Source: Tritrichomonas musculus
Lineage: Eukaryota > Parabasalia > Tritrichomonadida > Tritrichomonadidae
Direction of reading: 5' to 3'
Assembly: GCA_039105265.1 (NCBI GenBank)
Contig: JAPFFF010000024.1
Span: 496,001-560,000 of the forward strand
DNA length: 64,000 nucleotides
Of this stretch, positions 18,097-29,065 are shown in pieces. The notes under the pieces were generated by a model. That model saw only the letters and a list, made by a program, of their open reading frames with translations, was not told where the DNA came from and did no database searches. Made by a program: the position numbers and the translations under genes. The number at the start of each line of letters is the position of its first letter. The stretch's first letter is position 1.

Positions 18097-21000
18097 TTAC
18101 TTTGGCAATGTATCAAAAACGCCACTTTTATCTGGCTCGATGATTTCAATTTCCATTGGTTCAGGCGTCTTGAATGGAGGCTTTTGCAAGTTCATGAATG
18201 GATTCACTCTAATTTGCGAACCAGGATTACTAAATTCGTTTGAAGAAAGATCGATATCAACATCAGTTGAAACGATAACATAACCGACGTTATTCGATGC
18301 ATAATAATTATTATGGAATGTGTTATTTTCAATTAAATAAGTGATGCAAATTTTCATCGCGCTGATGAAGATTGCGTTACCTTGTGATTCAGCCTTGTTG
18401 GCAACAAATGTAGATGATGAAATAGTGCAATGGAAAGTTATTTCTTTGTTCGTATAAGATGCTACATAAATAGCTCCTCCTTTTTGTCCACATAAGTTAT
18501 CAGAAAAAGTTGTATTGTCAATGACAATTGATGATATAGATGATACATAAATAGCTGCTCCGTTTTGTTTTGTTCTAAGATTAGCAAATGAACATTCATT
18601 GAGTTTGACATTCCTATTGTAATCGTGAAGATAAAGACCTCCACATCCATTCAATTTATCGGTGGTACTATTTGAATTGTACTCAAATGTAGTGTCGCTA
18701 AATTCAATCAATGAATCAGGAAGGTTGTTGTTGGATTCAACAACCCAAACAGCATAACCATTTTCTCCAAAATTTTTGAATAGACAATTATCAATTATTA
18801 TCAAATCTTTATCGTTTTTGTCTTTTCTTGTTTGCTTGACTTGGATCGCATTTCCATTGGCTTTCGAAAAGCAGCCGATAAAAGTGCAGTTTTCTATCGT
18901 TATTTCACGATACGTCTCAATTTTGATGGCGCCAATTTGTGAGTTCAAGAAGGAAAATACAACATTGCTGAAGTGCGACTCACTTCGTGCAATGAATAAA
19001 TAATTACCGCCATCTGTAAGAGTACAGTTGATGAATGTGCAATTGTCGATTTGATAGTTGTCATCGAGATAGATCGTTTTTGTGCTTCCAACAATTTCTA
19101 TGTCTTGAAAATCAGGCTTTGGTGTTGGAGGAGGAGTTGGAGAGACTGAAGGCATCTTTGTTGGTGCCAGTGAATGTGATGCTGTTGGTACTTTCGTTGG
19201 TGATCTAGTTGGTGTTTGTGGAGGAGACAAAGATTGAGAAGCCGATTGAGATTTTGTAAATGTTTGTGTATAAATTTGCGTCTGTGTCTGTGTTTGTGTT
19301 TGCGGCTTTGCTGATTGTGTTGGAGATAATGATTTGGATGCTGTTGGCGTGAATGACTTTGAAGGAGAAGGTGAGCGTGAAGGTGAAAGCGATTGTGTTG
19401 GTGATAATGATTTGGATGCTGTTGGCGTGAATGACTTTGAAGGAGAAGGTGAGCGCGAAGGTGAAAGCGATTGTGTTGGTGATAATGATTTGGATGCTGT
19501 TGGCGTGAATGACTTTGAAGGAGAAGGTGAGCGTGAAGGTGAAAGCGATTGTGTTGGTGATAATGATTTGGATGCTGTTGGCGTGAATGACTTTGAAGGA
19601 GAAGGTGAGCGCGAAGGTGAAAGCGATTGTGTTGGTGATCTTGATCTTGAAGCCGATGGAGTTTGAACACGATCATAGTCAGGATAAACTTTTTCAGAGG
19701 AGAGAAGTTCTTCATCATTAGTTGAAGCTTTAGGAAACTCAGGGATCACGTAATCAGATGCCACTTTTCTCCAATCACCACCAACAACACCACAGTCAGA
19801 ATAAGTGAAAGGAACAAATCCCAAACCAGTCACAACAGAACTGTCAGAAAAAGTGAAATCTCTTTTCAAAGGATCTTTAAACTTTGGATCAATCAAAGTT
19901 CCAGTGTTATCTTTTCCATCACCATCTCTAAACCACTGGATTCCCATGTTGAAGTCCCAGTAAATGTTGCTGTAAGAGTTAAAAGTGTTGCTTCCCCACA
20001 AATCACAATAGAAGTTTCCTTCGTTTGTGATGAAAATGTTGTTGTTAATCGTCACCATTGTTCCGTCGTTATTTTCGCCTTTAGACATGAGACCTTTCTT
20101 ATTGAATCCGAGGATGTTATTTTTGACAACATTATTGAATCCGTAGTGAAAATGAACACAACCGTCGTAAAAGTCATGTGCAACGTTATTTTGAACAACA
20201 ACATTATGACAATCAAGATCAACATAAAGTCCCCAAGCACCGTAATTATGACAGCCTGCGTTATGGACGTAATTGTTTTGAATAACAACTCCACTTCTCG
20301 CGTTTGTTACATAAATACAACCAATGTCATCGAGTAAGTTGAAGCCAATGTGATGGACATGGTTCTTTTCAATCGTCATTTGACATTCACTGTCTTCAAG
20401 CCAACAATTGATGCCATCCCAAAAGTTGTCCGAAATGTCATTGTGACTAATGACTGCTCCTGGATCTTTATTGTCATAGAAACAATTTTCATGATGAATG
20501 ACACGTCCTCCATGCCTCAAAATATTGTTGTGTATACGTGTCCCCGTGCAAGCACCAACAGCAATACCATCGGCACCGAAGTCTTCAATAAGACAATGCT
20601 CAACAACACAATTTGTGCACTCGTAAATCGAAACACCTCGACAGAAAAGATGCCTGAATTGACAATTTATAAATTGAACATTGCTTGATCTGTAAACATC
20701 AATGGCTTTCATGTTCAATTTGGCCGATTGTGGGACAAGGTCTTCCCTTGTTACGCCTGTGTCCGGAATGTTTCCTCCACAATGTCTGAATTCGATATTT
20801 TCGAGGATTAAGTTGTTGGTTTCAATGTACATCATCCTTTTAATGTGTGAGGCGTAAACTTCAATGTTGTTGGCGGTTTCTCCTGGAAGTGGATAATAGA
20901 AAAGTTCTCCACTTTTTGAAAGGAACCATTCACCTGGTTTTGTAAGGGCTGTTTTAAGGTTATCTAGATAAAAATAAGCTTTGTGGGCTTCAATGCCTTT

Positions 21001-21648
21001 GTTGTTTTGGTAGTTGACACTGTGGGCTTGAAAAGTTATCGTATTCGCATTTGTATTAATCGAGCTGATATACGCACGGGTCGTCGCCCAGTAGTGGAAA
21101 ATAACAATATTAACATTTTTGAGATCTTCGTTTGATAAAGTTCGTAAAAATTTCATAGTATTGCTTGGAACTCCAACTGTATATGTAATATAATCACCAC
21201 TTCCTGATGTCGAAACCGAAGTGATCGTGGGAAGGGTCCAATTACCTGGAACTCTTGCCCTGGTGGCGTCACGGTCATTAACCCAAAGAGATTCAAAGGC
21301 CCATTTCAAAACATGGTCTTCGGCATCACCCATGCCTTGAATAGATTGTGAAACTGTTGTCTTTTGTATATTGGGGTTTTCTGTATCTTGAGTCCATCCT
21401 GTAATCTTGAAACCACCTTCGACAATAACTTTACCATTTCCTTGGATTTTTAAAGTACCTGTAACATGTCTATTCCAAGAACCAATGTTTGCCCAACGAT
21501 CTTTTGTAATTGTTTGAGAATCAATTGTAATTAAGGCATCTCCATCGCAATAAAAATTATTTACAGTATTATAAAGATCACCACTAAATGTTTTAGTGCA
21601 TACTGGATTAAAAGAAAAGCATAAAAAGATAAAGAAAATGAAAAACAT
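18097..21648 (-). CDS. Secreted right-handed beta-helix surface protein (Pmp-like), N-terminal part
   Basis: The start is taken at the ATG at 21,648, which gives a clear signal peptide (MFFIFFIFLCFSFNPVCT); the frame is open 23 codons further. Residues about 30-600 form a parallel beta-helix domain with stacked N-rich turns (NNYVHNAGCHNYGAWGLYVD, VVQNNVAHDFYDG) and a conserved GEWFLSKSGELFYYPLPGE segment. This resembles bacterial polysaccharide-active beta-helix proteins (GH141-like; a family guess). A Ser/Pro linker with four 26-residue repeats follows, then a second beta-helix with trichomonad Pmp features (GGAIYVAS, CTFIGC, STFVANKAE). The frame stops at VFDTLPK without a membrane segment; the anchor lies in the next frame downstream. 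Role: cell-surface adhesion or glycan binding (inference). Confidence 0.8.
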   Translation of the reverse strand: MFFIFFIFLCFSFNPVCTKTFSGDLYNTVNNFYCDGDALITIDSQTITKDRWANIGSWNRHVTGTLKIQGNGKVIVEGGFKITGWTQDTENPNIQKTTVSQSIQGMGDAEDHVLKWAFESLWVNDRDATRARVPGNWTLPTITSVSTSGSGDYITYTVGVPSNTMKFLRTLSNEDLKNVNIVIFHYWATTRAYISSINTNANTITFQAHSVNYQNNKGIEAHKAYFYLDNLKTALTKPGEWFLSKSGELFYYPLPGETANNIEVYASHIKRMMYIETNNLILENIEFRHCGGNIPDTGVTREDLVPQSAKLNMKAIDVYRSSNVQFINCQFRHLFCRGVSIYECTNCVVEHCLIEDFGADGIAVGACTGTRIHNNILRHGGRVIHHENCFYDNKDPGAVISHNDISDNFWDGINCWLEDSECQMTIEKNHVHHIGFNLLDDIGCIYVTNARSGVVIQNNYVHNAGCHNYGAWGLYVDLDCHNVVVQNNVAHDFYDGCVHFHYGFNNVVKNNILGFNKKGLMSKGENNDGTMVTINNNIFITNEGNFYCDLWGSNTFNSYSNIYWDFNMGIQWFRDGDGKDNTGTLIDPKFKDPLKRDFTFSDSSVVTGLGFVPFTYSDCGVVGGDWRKVASDYVIPEFPKASTNDEELLSSEKVYPDYDRVQTPSASRSRSPTQSLSPSRSPSPSKSFTPTASKSLSPTQSLSPSRSPSPSKSFTPTASKSLSPTQSLSPSRSPSPSKSFTPTASKSLSPTQSLSPSRSPSPSKSFTPTASKSLSPTQSAKPQTQTQTQTQIYTQTFTKSQSASQSLSPPQTPTRSPTKVPTASHSLAPTKMPSVSPTPPPTPKPDFQDIEIVGSTKTIYLDDNYQIDNCTFINCTLTDGGNYLFIARSESHFSNVVFSFLNSQIGAIKIETYREITIENCTFIGCFSKANGNAIQVKQTRKDKNDKDLIIIDNCLFKNFGENGYAVWVVESNNNLPDSLIEFSDTTFEYNSNSTTDKLNGCGGLYLHDYNRNVKLNECSFANLRTKQNGAAIYVSSISSIVIDNTTFSDNLCGQKGGAIYVASYTNKEITFHCTISSSTFVANKAESQGNAIFISAMKICITYLIENNTFHNNYYASNNVGYVIVSTDVDIDLSSNEFSNPGSQIRVNPFMNLQKPPFKTPEPMEIEIIEPDKSGVFDTLPK
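19326..19654 (-). repeat. 78-bp tandem repeat coding for a Ser/Pro linker
   Basis: Four nearly identical 78-bp units encode the 26-residue Ser-Pro-Thr-Lys repeat between the two beta-helix domains (core SPSRSPSPSKSFTPTASK). The units differ by only a few silent changes, so the array is young or homogenised. It probably forms an extended, O-glycosylated stalk. Confidence 0.85.
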
Positions 21649-21717
21649 TGCTTGATTGCTAAAAAAAAAAAAAATAAAATTTTCTGTATGGAACCAGAAT
21701 TGAATAGATAAGTTCAA

Positions 21718-22568
21718 TTTACATTTAGTGGTGATCTTATAAGCGTTTCACTTTTTAAATATTCGTGGTTCAAATTAGATAGTAGCTCTCAATAATTGTA
21801 TGAATGCTGTTAAATTAAATAAATTTGAATGATGTAAAATTTTAAATATTTGCTAAGTATCTCTTTGCCTCTTTGAAAAATAATACTATTTTATGGATCA
21901 ATTATTGATCTTTAATAAATTTGAACTTAAATTCTATCAATAATAAATGATTTATCATTTTTTAGAATAATCTTAATTTTCATGTATGAGTAATCTATGT
22001 ACATAAACAAGAAATCATATTTCATTGATGCCAAAAAAATCGTTTAATCAATCGATTGCATTTAAAAAAAGGTTATTTAAAATATATTTATTTGTTTAAT
22101 ATTAATGATTTTATTAACTAACATATAAAAAACCATTTTCAATTGATGATGTTTTATGACTCAAGTTTATTATTTTTTTTTTTCAGTTGGATCAAAGTTT
22201 TGAAAATTATCTGTTGATATATAATTTTATTGTAAAGTTATATTATAATAATACTTTTTTTATATTTTTATTATATTAATATTTTATTTATTATCATGAA
22301 ATATTTATGTAATATCAGGAAATCAGCAAATTTAATTGAAATTTTTTATGAAACTTTTTGATAACAATTAAATTTTATATTTATTTTTAAAAATACGAAT
22401 ATTCGACGAAAAACAAAGTTTTTTCATAAATAAAATTATATCAAATAAATTTAATATTTATTTTTAATGAATACATACCAAAAATAAATGAAATAATTAT
22501 TATTTATTAAGATAAATATTATTATAAATTAATCTATATAAAAAAAGTCATAATAATCGAAAGAATTA
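21718..22568. other. Intergenic region, 850 bp
   Basis: Divergent spacer between the beta-helix gene and the vWA gene. It is very AT-rich with no gene-like frame. Just before the vWA start is a TCATA element (see next entry). I see no repeat or RNA gene. Confidence 0.6.
22548..22552 (+). promoter_or_regulatory. Initiator-like element before the vWA gene
   Basis: TCATA fits the trichomonad initiator TCAY(T/A) and ends 16 bp before the ATG, the short leader typical of these organisms. A similar TCATT lies at 23,747-23,751 before the HECT gene and at 31,461-31,465 (minus) before the aldo-keto reductase. The motif is short, so each single match is weak evidence. Confidence 0.4.
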
Positions 22569-23453
22569 ATGTTTTCAAAGCCAAAAAAGCATGTGGATAA
22601 ACCCGTTGACGTTCTTTTTGTTCTCGATGCCACAAGTTCAACACAATGTATTTTTGAAGCAATGATTCAACATACTGAAAGCATTATATATGATATTAAT
22701 TTTAAATTTCGGCGAGCTTCAGTTTACAGCGGAGCTGTAATTTATCGTGATCCGGTAGACTATCGACCGCCTCCACCTGAAAAACCATTAGACCCCATTT
22801 CACAAAGAGAAATCGACGAAGCCAAAGAAGAATTTAACAAACAAAGAATACAGCGACTAAAAGAAAAAGGAATATACAGCGAAGAAGAAGAATTACGTAA
22901 GATAGAACGTAGAAAGCATTTCGATAATGTTAAATATCCTGAAGATATCAATGTTGCGATAGATTTAATTCCAGATATAGAAAAATTCGTCAATGAACTA
23001 GCCAAAATAGAATGTAAAGCAGGCCATGATGAGCCAGAAGATTGGGCTGGTGCTCTTGACATGGCACTAAATGATATCTCATGGCGTGACAGAAGTAAAA
23101 AATTAATTGTTTGGATAGCTGATTCAAATGCCCATGGAAGAAGATTTTGTGGTTTTAATAATCATAACTCTGAAGAAAATAGATTTGTCAAACTAATATC
23201 TGAAATGGCGAGATCTGAAATTTACTTCATCGGAGTCAACGTCATGAAAAACGACGAAGGATGCCAGAGAACTCTCAACGAAATGAAGAAAATTTACGAG
23301 TCCAATGGAGGAAAAAGCTTCATTATTAATCGTTTGAAAGTGAATATCGACTCTGACATGGAAGAAGACGACATTCCGCCTGGTTTCTTGGATGATTTCC
23401 ACGCAACAATTCAAAATACAATTGCAAACTCTTTTCCTTTAGACTTCTTTTAA
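22569..23453 (+). CDS. vWA-domain protein of the alpha-kinase/VwkA type, no kinase domain
   Basis: The 294 residues form one von Willebrand factor A domain. The MIDAS metal site is visible as DATSST (residues 20-25) after the strand VDVLFVL, and the later segment HDEPEDWAGALDMAL (about 152-166) followed by KKLIVWIADSNAHG is typical of vWA domains linked to atypical alpha kinases such as Dictyostelium VwkA. A charged helical insertion (about 78-118, rich in Glu, Lys and Arg) separates the first two blocks. No kinase or transmembrane segment follows; the protein ends FPLDFF. It probably acts as a cytosolic Mg-dependent protein-binding module. It stands alone and is followed after 310 bp by the HECT ligase on the same strand. 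Confidence 0.8.
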   Translation: MFSKPKKHVDKPVDVLFVLDATSSTQCIFEAMIQHTESIIYDINFKFRRASVYSGAVIYRDPVDYRPPPPEKPLDPISQREIDEAKEEFNKQRIQRLKEKGIYSEEEELRKIERRKHFDNVKYPEDINVAIDLIPDIEKFVNELAKIECKAGHDEPEDWAGALDMALNDISWRDRSKKLIVWIADSNAHGRRFCGFNNHNSEENRFVKLISEMARSEIYFIGVNVMKNDEGCQRTLNEMKKIYESNGGKSFIINRLKVNIDSDMEEDDIPPGFLDDFHATIQNTIANSFPLDFF

Positions 23454-23763
23454 ATAATAAATAAAAAAAAATTGAAAAATGATTTTGAATAAAAATGATG
23501 ATTCTATTAACTATACTGTTTTTATAGGTTAAAATCAGTAATAAAAACAAATTAAATTTTATTTTCATCTTTTTTTGAATTAAATTATTTTTTCCACCAT
23601 TCAAAATTTAAGGAATTTTCAATGTTGTTTCCCATTTTGGTGATTTTTGGTGTTGATTAATAAAATGAAAATTTTCCATTTTCTGAGTGAATTGAAATTT
23701 AAAAATTTAAACTTTTTGAATTGATTTGATAATGAAATAAAAATCTTCATTTTAAATAATTCA

Positions 23764-26700
23764 ATGAATGAAAAGTTACTTCTCCTTTCATCATCTTCGC
23801 CATTTTTTGAAAATTATGATTTGCATGATTCCATTTATCAATCTCTCATCGATTTGGAAGAGGAGAAATCAAAAGATGAAATTATGGAATTATTAATAAA
23901 AGCACAGCAATCCCTCAATGAAAACATTGACGATAGCATTGTAGACGATATTTTTTCTTTGATGTTAAAATGCTATTCATACTTTCCATGTGATTTCATT
24001 CCTATTTTGGAACAACTTTATTCAAGATCTAGAAATAATTTGAATTATACGATAATAACCGTTTCAATTCTTTCATATTACATTCAAAACAATTATTCTT
24101 CATATCTTTTTGACTTTAAATCTTTTGTTATAGAAATTATTAATAATATTAATAGCTTTATTAACCATAACGTTAATCTCCCTTTTGAATTAAACTTTCT
24201 TTTAGATATACTAATAATATCAGATTTAAATGATCATTTTATTCAATTTAATATTTTACCAATATTTAATTACATATTTTTACATATATCTAAAAATCAA
24301 AATTTTTACAATTCATACAAAGACCAAATTATTTTTTTAATTAAGAAAGTAATAAGAGTAAGCTTTTTCAACATTATATGCAATTTTTTGCCAATAAACG
24401 AAGACACATATTTAGAGATGAATACAGATGATTTGACATTTTTAATTCCATTGATTCCGAATGAACTGTTCATAAAATTATTCCATTTGAATGAAAAAAT
24501 ATTGTTAAAATCCACAGAAATTTCTTTACCATTTGTTAGTATATTTTTATCAAAATGCCAAGAATTGAATTTAAAAATAAAATCAATTGATCAATTATTT
24601 GAGTCTTTATCATTTGAAGAAATAGTTCATCAGATAATAGATATTGCACAAAAATATGAATTAGATCTTCCAACAAATATCACAATATATAATAACACTA
24701 TTATTTCATTATCAATTTTATCAGAAATAAGTTTTTATATTGATATTCTATCGAATTTATGTGAAAACAAACTTTCTGCTGCGATGACATTAACTAAAAG
24801 TTTCGCTAAATATTTTCAAAAAATCATTAAAAAAGGTGATTTTAACGATAAATTTGATGAAATATTTTTATCAACAATTAATTCTAATCAAAATAATATA
24901 GAAATATTAATTAATCTTTTGAATTTTCTTGATGACGATTATTTAAAATATTTTTATCAAAAAGAGCACATGCATAATCTCATAAGTATGATTTTACAGA
25001 TAGAAAATAATCTTCCTTATTCGCTTATCAAAGTAATTGACAGATATTCAATTTATACATTTATTTCAAAGCGAATTTTGTTAAATATTCAAATAACCCC
25101 ACGCATATTTTATATTTTTAAGTTTTCAAACAAAAAAGCAAACAAGTTCAAACCCAATAAATCATTTGAACAAAATTTTACATACCGATTAAGGCTTAAT
25201 ATTTCAACAACAACCAACTTGGATAATCCACAGTTAATTAGTTTTATTAAAAACAATGATTATAATTTATTAACTACAATGAATGATGAATCTTTATCAT
25301 TTATTATAAAAGCATTAATTTTTGCTGAAAATGAAAAATGTTCAATTATTGGATTGACAAGTAATAATGTCATTCCTTTTTATGCAATTGTCTTAGGTAA
25401 TTTAAAGATATTTGATAAAAATTATTATACAATTTCTGAAGATAGATATATTGATATGTTTTTTATGGCATTGAAAACCCAATTTAATAGTTCATCTCCT
25501 ATAATCAGAGCTTCAATTTGTTCTATCCTTAAATCCCAAAAAATTACAAAATCAATAAGCCAATTTAACATTAGAATGTTTGATATTTTAATTATTTGGC
25601 TATTATCAAATACATGCGATTTATATAAGACGGATATTATAAATTATTTAATATCTGATATAAACAAGTTAAAATATATTAAAACAAATCTAAATGAATT
25701 GATTAAATTTATTCTTAAAGAAAACAGATTTGAAAATGCACTATTCATGGATATGTTTATGCATCGTTACAATTATTTTAAAGCATCATTTCATATATTC
25801 AAAGCACCATTAAGTTATTTTGATGAAAATAAAATAATGAACTTCGATTTATTAATTGAACATTTTTTGACAAATTATAATTTTGAAAAAAATGACACTG
25901 TAATTAATTATATATTTTTAAAATTGGAGAACTCATATCAATACAATTCCAAAGATACATTTAATAATTTAGGAAGATCGATAATTGATCATTTATTTGC
26001 ATTAATTAACCATAAAAAATGGAGTTACCAATCATTTTATTGTCTTGAATGTATTGCATACACATATATATATCTTTTAGAGAAAAATCCCTATCAAATT
26101 TTTGAATCAGTGTTGCCCGAACTAGAAAACTATTTAATTCTGTTTGAAAAAAACAATGATAATGAAAATAAAGCAAAAACAGCAATATGTGCTTTATCTT
26201 TTTTGATTTCTTCTTTGCGTTCACAATTAATTATGGATGAGTTCATAAATTGGTATTTTTCAAGAATTGAACAATTCACTGCAATTCAAATTTTTTGTTT
26301 TAATTATATATTTAATTCAATATTTGACATAAATGGCTTAAAGCATATATTAGTTTCAATATTCAAAAAATATAATTATGAAGAAGTTTTATCAGATTTA
26401 ATACAGAAAGATTCATCACATGGAGTATTTCATTATAGTTATGCTCTATTACTTAAATCACTGATAAATAAATTCACAAGTTTTTCCAAAAATCCCAATA
26501 TCTACTGTATTCCTATTAGTGAATTGGAAAAAGTTAAAACACCTTTTGTTCATGAATTGAAAATAGTCCCATTTTTACCTTTAAATCAAATAACAAAAAA
26601 TTCTTTTCAAAATCTTCCTCAAACACAATTAAATATGAATTTTTTTGTTTTCATGGAAGAAATTGAGAGAATAAAAACAAATAAGAATAGAGTTAAAAAA

Positions 26701-28959
26701 GGAGTTTTATCATCAGGATTTATTGAATATAATTATCATTCCACCGATTTTGTACTTGAATTTGAAGAGCCATGTAGCATAATATCAGATTATTATCGTT
26801 ATATTTATAATAAATCACCGTGGATATATTATATGGTAGCCGGTAATAAGATAAACCTTTATAATCTAGGTGATAAAATAAAAGAGAAGCTCGAAACTAT
26901 TATAAAAGAAAATCAAAATGATGATATTGATTTATTTACTAGCAAATGCATTTCCTTCAATTTAGCCACTAATATATTTTCACTGACTGAAAACGACTTT
27001 TCAAAAGCTTGTAAGTATATTTTTTCTTTTAATGAAGAAGACATCAATATTTTTATGAAGCTACTTGAAAAACAATTCTATACATTTATTGAAAAGGAAA
27101 AGAAAAAAGAAAATACATATAATTATCTTAATAGATTGCTTTCTGTTTTTGTTTTAATTTCTAAATTTGAAAGATTCAAACAAAGTTATTATAATTTTGA
27201 AGAGATTCTGCTTGATATAATCCTAAAACCAAAATATAGAAATGATGAAAAAATTCTGTCCAAAATTGCTGATATGTTAATTGATATGAAATTAAATGAA
27301 ATATCATTAAATTTCTTTCATGTTACTAATTTTATGTATAAAACGAAAAATGAGGATCTAATCTATAAAGCAACAAAAATTAGTAAAGTTTACTTTGTAG
27401 AATTATTACGATACAATATTGAAAAAATCAAGTACCTTTATTTATCTGAAATCAAAAGAGATGAATTATCATTTTCCAAAATAATTGAACTATTAGATTG
27501 GGAACCATGTTTAAAAGGATTAGATGATAATATACTATTTCTGGATAGGTTATTAAATGAATTTGATAGAACACATAACTATTATAAAAATGAATATTAC
27601 ATTAAACTGATTAATTTATTTACTCCAGATCGTAATACTTATGATTTAGATTCTTTTTCAGATTTGGATGAATCGGAAACAGAAGAATTCTCAATTCCAC
27701 CAAAATTGTTAAATTCAGATCCAACCTTTTGGAATTATTTCTTAGAAAATAGAATAAAAATTTTTAAAATAATAATTGGCAATCAATATAAAATAACAAA
27801 TTTGTCACTAAGTTTCAAAATAATAGATGAATATTCAGAATTTTTCCCATTTCTTATGCGTTATAAATGGTTTATCGAAAAAACATATAATTTATATAAT
27901 TATCAAATATATGAATTATTAATTGATCGTGAAAACATTATTGAGAGTTCTTTATCTCAATTGAATATAAATGATCTGAATATATGGAGACCAAATTTCA
28001 AAATTAAATATCTTGGACAAATAGGTGTTGATTATGGAGGCCTGCGAAAAGATTGGTTTACAAAACTATCTAGAGAATTATTCAATCCCAATTTAGGTTT
28101 ATTTTCAATTACAGATGAAATGAAATATCATCCAAATGCTCAATCATATGCAAATTCAAATCATTTACAATTATTTAAATTCTGTGGAATTTTAATAGCA
28201 AAAGCCATTTTACAAAAAGAAAATGTTGATGTGCATTTATCAAGTGCATTTTTATGCAGAGTCTTAGGACGAAACGTTGGACTAAATGACATTCGAGAAA
28301 TAGATAATGAAATTTTCAGGTCACTTCATTTCCTTTTAAATAATGATTTAAATCTGTATGATGGATATGAAGGATACTTTGTTGTTGATCACAACAATTT
28401 CGGTAAAATTGAAACATATGAACTTATTGAAAATGGTGGTCAGATTCGTATAACAAATGAAAACAAATATGATTATGTTAAATGTATGATTGATTATTAT
28501 TCAAAAGATTCAATAGATTGTCAAATTCAAGCATTTTGTGAAGGTTTTAATTCATTAATTCAACAAAAATATATTAAAATATTCTCACCAAATGAACTGG
28601 ATTTGTTGATTAGCGGAATCTCATCTATAAGTGTTGACTTTTTGAAAGAAAACACTATATATGAATTCCCCTATACTAATTACTCTCCTCCAGTTGTTTT
28701 GTTCTTCAATTCTATTTCTAAATGGGATCAGCCTGACTTGAAAAAATTATTGATGTTTATAACTGGCTCACCAAACTTGCCATTTACTGGTTTAAATAGG
28801 CCAATTAAAATTCAATGTGGAGGTGAAAAAGATAGACTTCCTGTAGCTCACACATGCTTTAATACCCTTTGTTTACCCAAATATGAAAATGAAGAACAAC
28901 TGAATTTTAAATTTTTGCAAGCATTTGCAGAAGAGTCATCAGATTTTTTATTGATATAA
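23764..28959 (+). CDS. HECT-domain E3 ubiquitin ligase
   Basis: The 1731-residue protein ends in a complete HECT domain (about 1400-1731): LGQIGVDYGGLRKDWFTKL, FFCGI-like FKFCGILIAKAI, LPFTGLNRP, and the catalytic segment VAHTCFNTLCLPKY with the acceptor cysteine at residue 1698. The C-terminus SSDFLLI keeps the hydrophobic end needed for ligase function. The first 1400 residues are helical, repeat-like and Asn/Ile/Leu-rich, as in large armadillo-type HECT ligases, with no WW, C2 or RLD motif seen. The enzyme accepts ubiquitin from an E2 and passes it to substrates; targets are unknown. A TCATT initiator-like motif lies 13 bp before the ATG. The gene is a single exon and looks intact. Confidence 0.92.
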   Translation: MNEKLLLLSSSSPFFENYDLHDSIYQSLIDLEEEKSKDEIMELLIKAQQSLNENIDDSIVDDIFSLMLKCYSYFPCDFIPILEQLYSRSRNNLNYTIITVSILSYYIQNNYSSYLFDFKSFVIEIINNINSFINHNVNLPFELNFLLDILIISDLNDHFIQFNILPIFNYIFLHISKNQNFYNSYKDQIIFLIKKVIRVSFFNIICNFLPINEDTYLEMNTDDLTFLIPLIPNELFIKLFHLNEKILLKSTEISLPFVSIFLSKCQELNLKIKSIDQLFESLSFEEIVHQIIDIAQKYELDLPTNITIYNNTIISLSILSEISFYIDILSNLCENKLSAAMTLTKSFAKYFQKIIKKGDFNDKFDEIFLSTINSNQNNIEILINLLNFLDDDYLKYFYQKEHMHNLISMILQIENNLPYSLIKVIDRYSIYTFISKRILLNIQITPRIFYIFKFSNKKANKFKPNKSFEQNFTYRLRLNISTTTNLDNPQLISFIKNNDYNLLTTMNDESLSFIIKALIFAENEKCSIIGLTSNNVIPFYAIVLGNLKIFDKNYYTISEDRYIDMFFMALKTQFNSSSPIIRASICSILKSQKITKSISQFNIRMFDILIIWLLSNTCDLYKTDIINYLISDINKLKYIKTNLNELIKFILKENRFENALFMDMFMHRYNYFKASFHIFKAPLSYFDENKIMNFDLLIEHFLTNYNFEKNDTVINYIFLKLENSYQYNSKDTFNNLGRSIIDHLFALINHKKWSYQSFYCLECIAYTYIYLLEKNPYQIFESVLPELENYLILFEKNNDNENKAKTAICALSFLISSLRSQLIMDEFINWYFSRIEQFTAIQIFCFNYIFNSIFDINGLKHILVSIFKKYNYEEVLSDLIQKDSSHGVFHYSYALLLKSLINKFTSFSKNPNIYCIPISELEKVKTPFVHELKIVPFLPLNQITKNSFQNLPQTQLNMNFFVFMEEIERIKTNKNRVKKGVLSSGFIEYNYHSTDFVLEFEEPCSIISDYYRYIYNKSPWIYYMVAGNKINLYNLGDKIKEKLETIIKENQNDDIDLFTSKCISFNLATNIFSLTENDFSKACKYIFSFNEEDINIFMKLLEKQFYTFIEKEKKKENTYNYLNRLLSVFVLISKFERFKQSYYNFEEILLDIILKPKYRNDEKILSKIADMLIDMKLNEISLNFFHVTNFMYKTKNEDLIYKATKISKVYFVELLRYNIEKIKYLYLSEIKRDELSFSKIIELLDWEPCLKGLDDNILFLDRLLNEFDRTHNYYKNEYYIKLINLFTPDRNTYDLDSFSDLDESETEEFSIPPKLLNSDPTFWNYFLENRIKIFKIIIGNQYKITNLSLSFKIIDEYSEFFPFLMRYKWFIEKTYNLYNYQIYELLIDRENIIESSLSQLNINDLNIWRPNFKIKYLGQIGVDYGGLRKDWFTKLSRELFNPNLGLFSITDEMKYHPNAQSYANSNHLQLFKFCGILIAKAILQKENVDVHLSSAFLCRVLGRNVGLNDIREIDNEIFRSLHFLLNNDLNLYDGYEGYFVVDHNNFGKIETYELIENGGQIRITNENKYDYVKCMIDYYSKDSIDCQIQAFCEGFNSLIQQKYIKIFSPNELDLLISGISSISVDFLKENTIYEFPYTNYSPPVVLFFNSISKWDQPDLKKLLMFITGSPNLPFTGLNRPIKIQCGGEKDRLPVAHTCFNTLCLPKYENEEQLNFKFLQAFAEESSDFLLI

Positions 28960-29065
28960 AAAATTAAATTAAATTCATTTTTTTGAATGGTATTAAAAAA
29001 AATAATTAAAACGCATGATAATTAACTGTAACCGAAAAGTTTATTAAAAGTGGTTATTTTTTATG

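Noticed and set aside
19334-19666. A repetitive 110-residue plus-strand frame
   Set aside because: It is the antisense of the Ser/Pro repeat in the surface protein; the repeat keeps other frames open.
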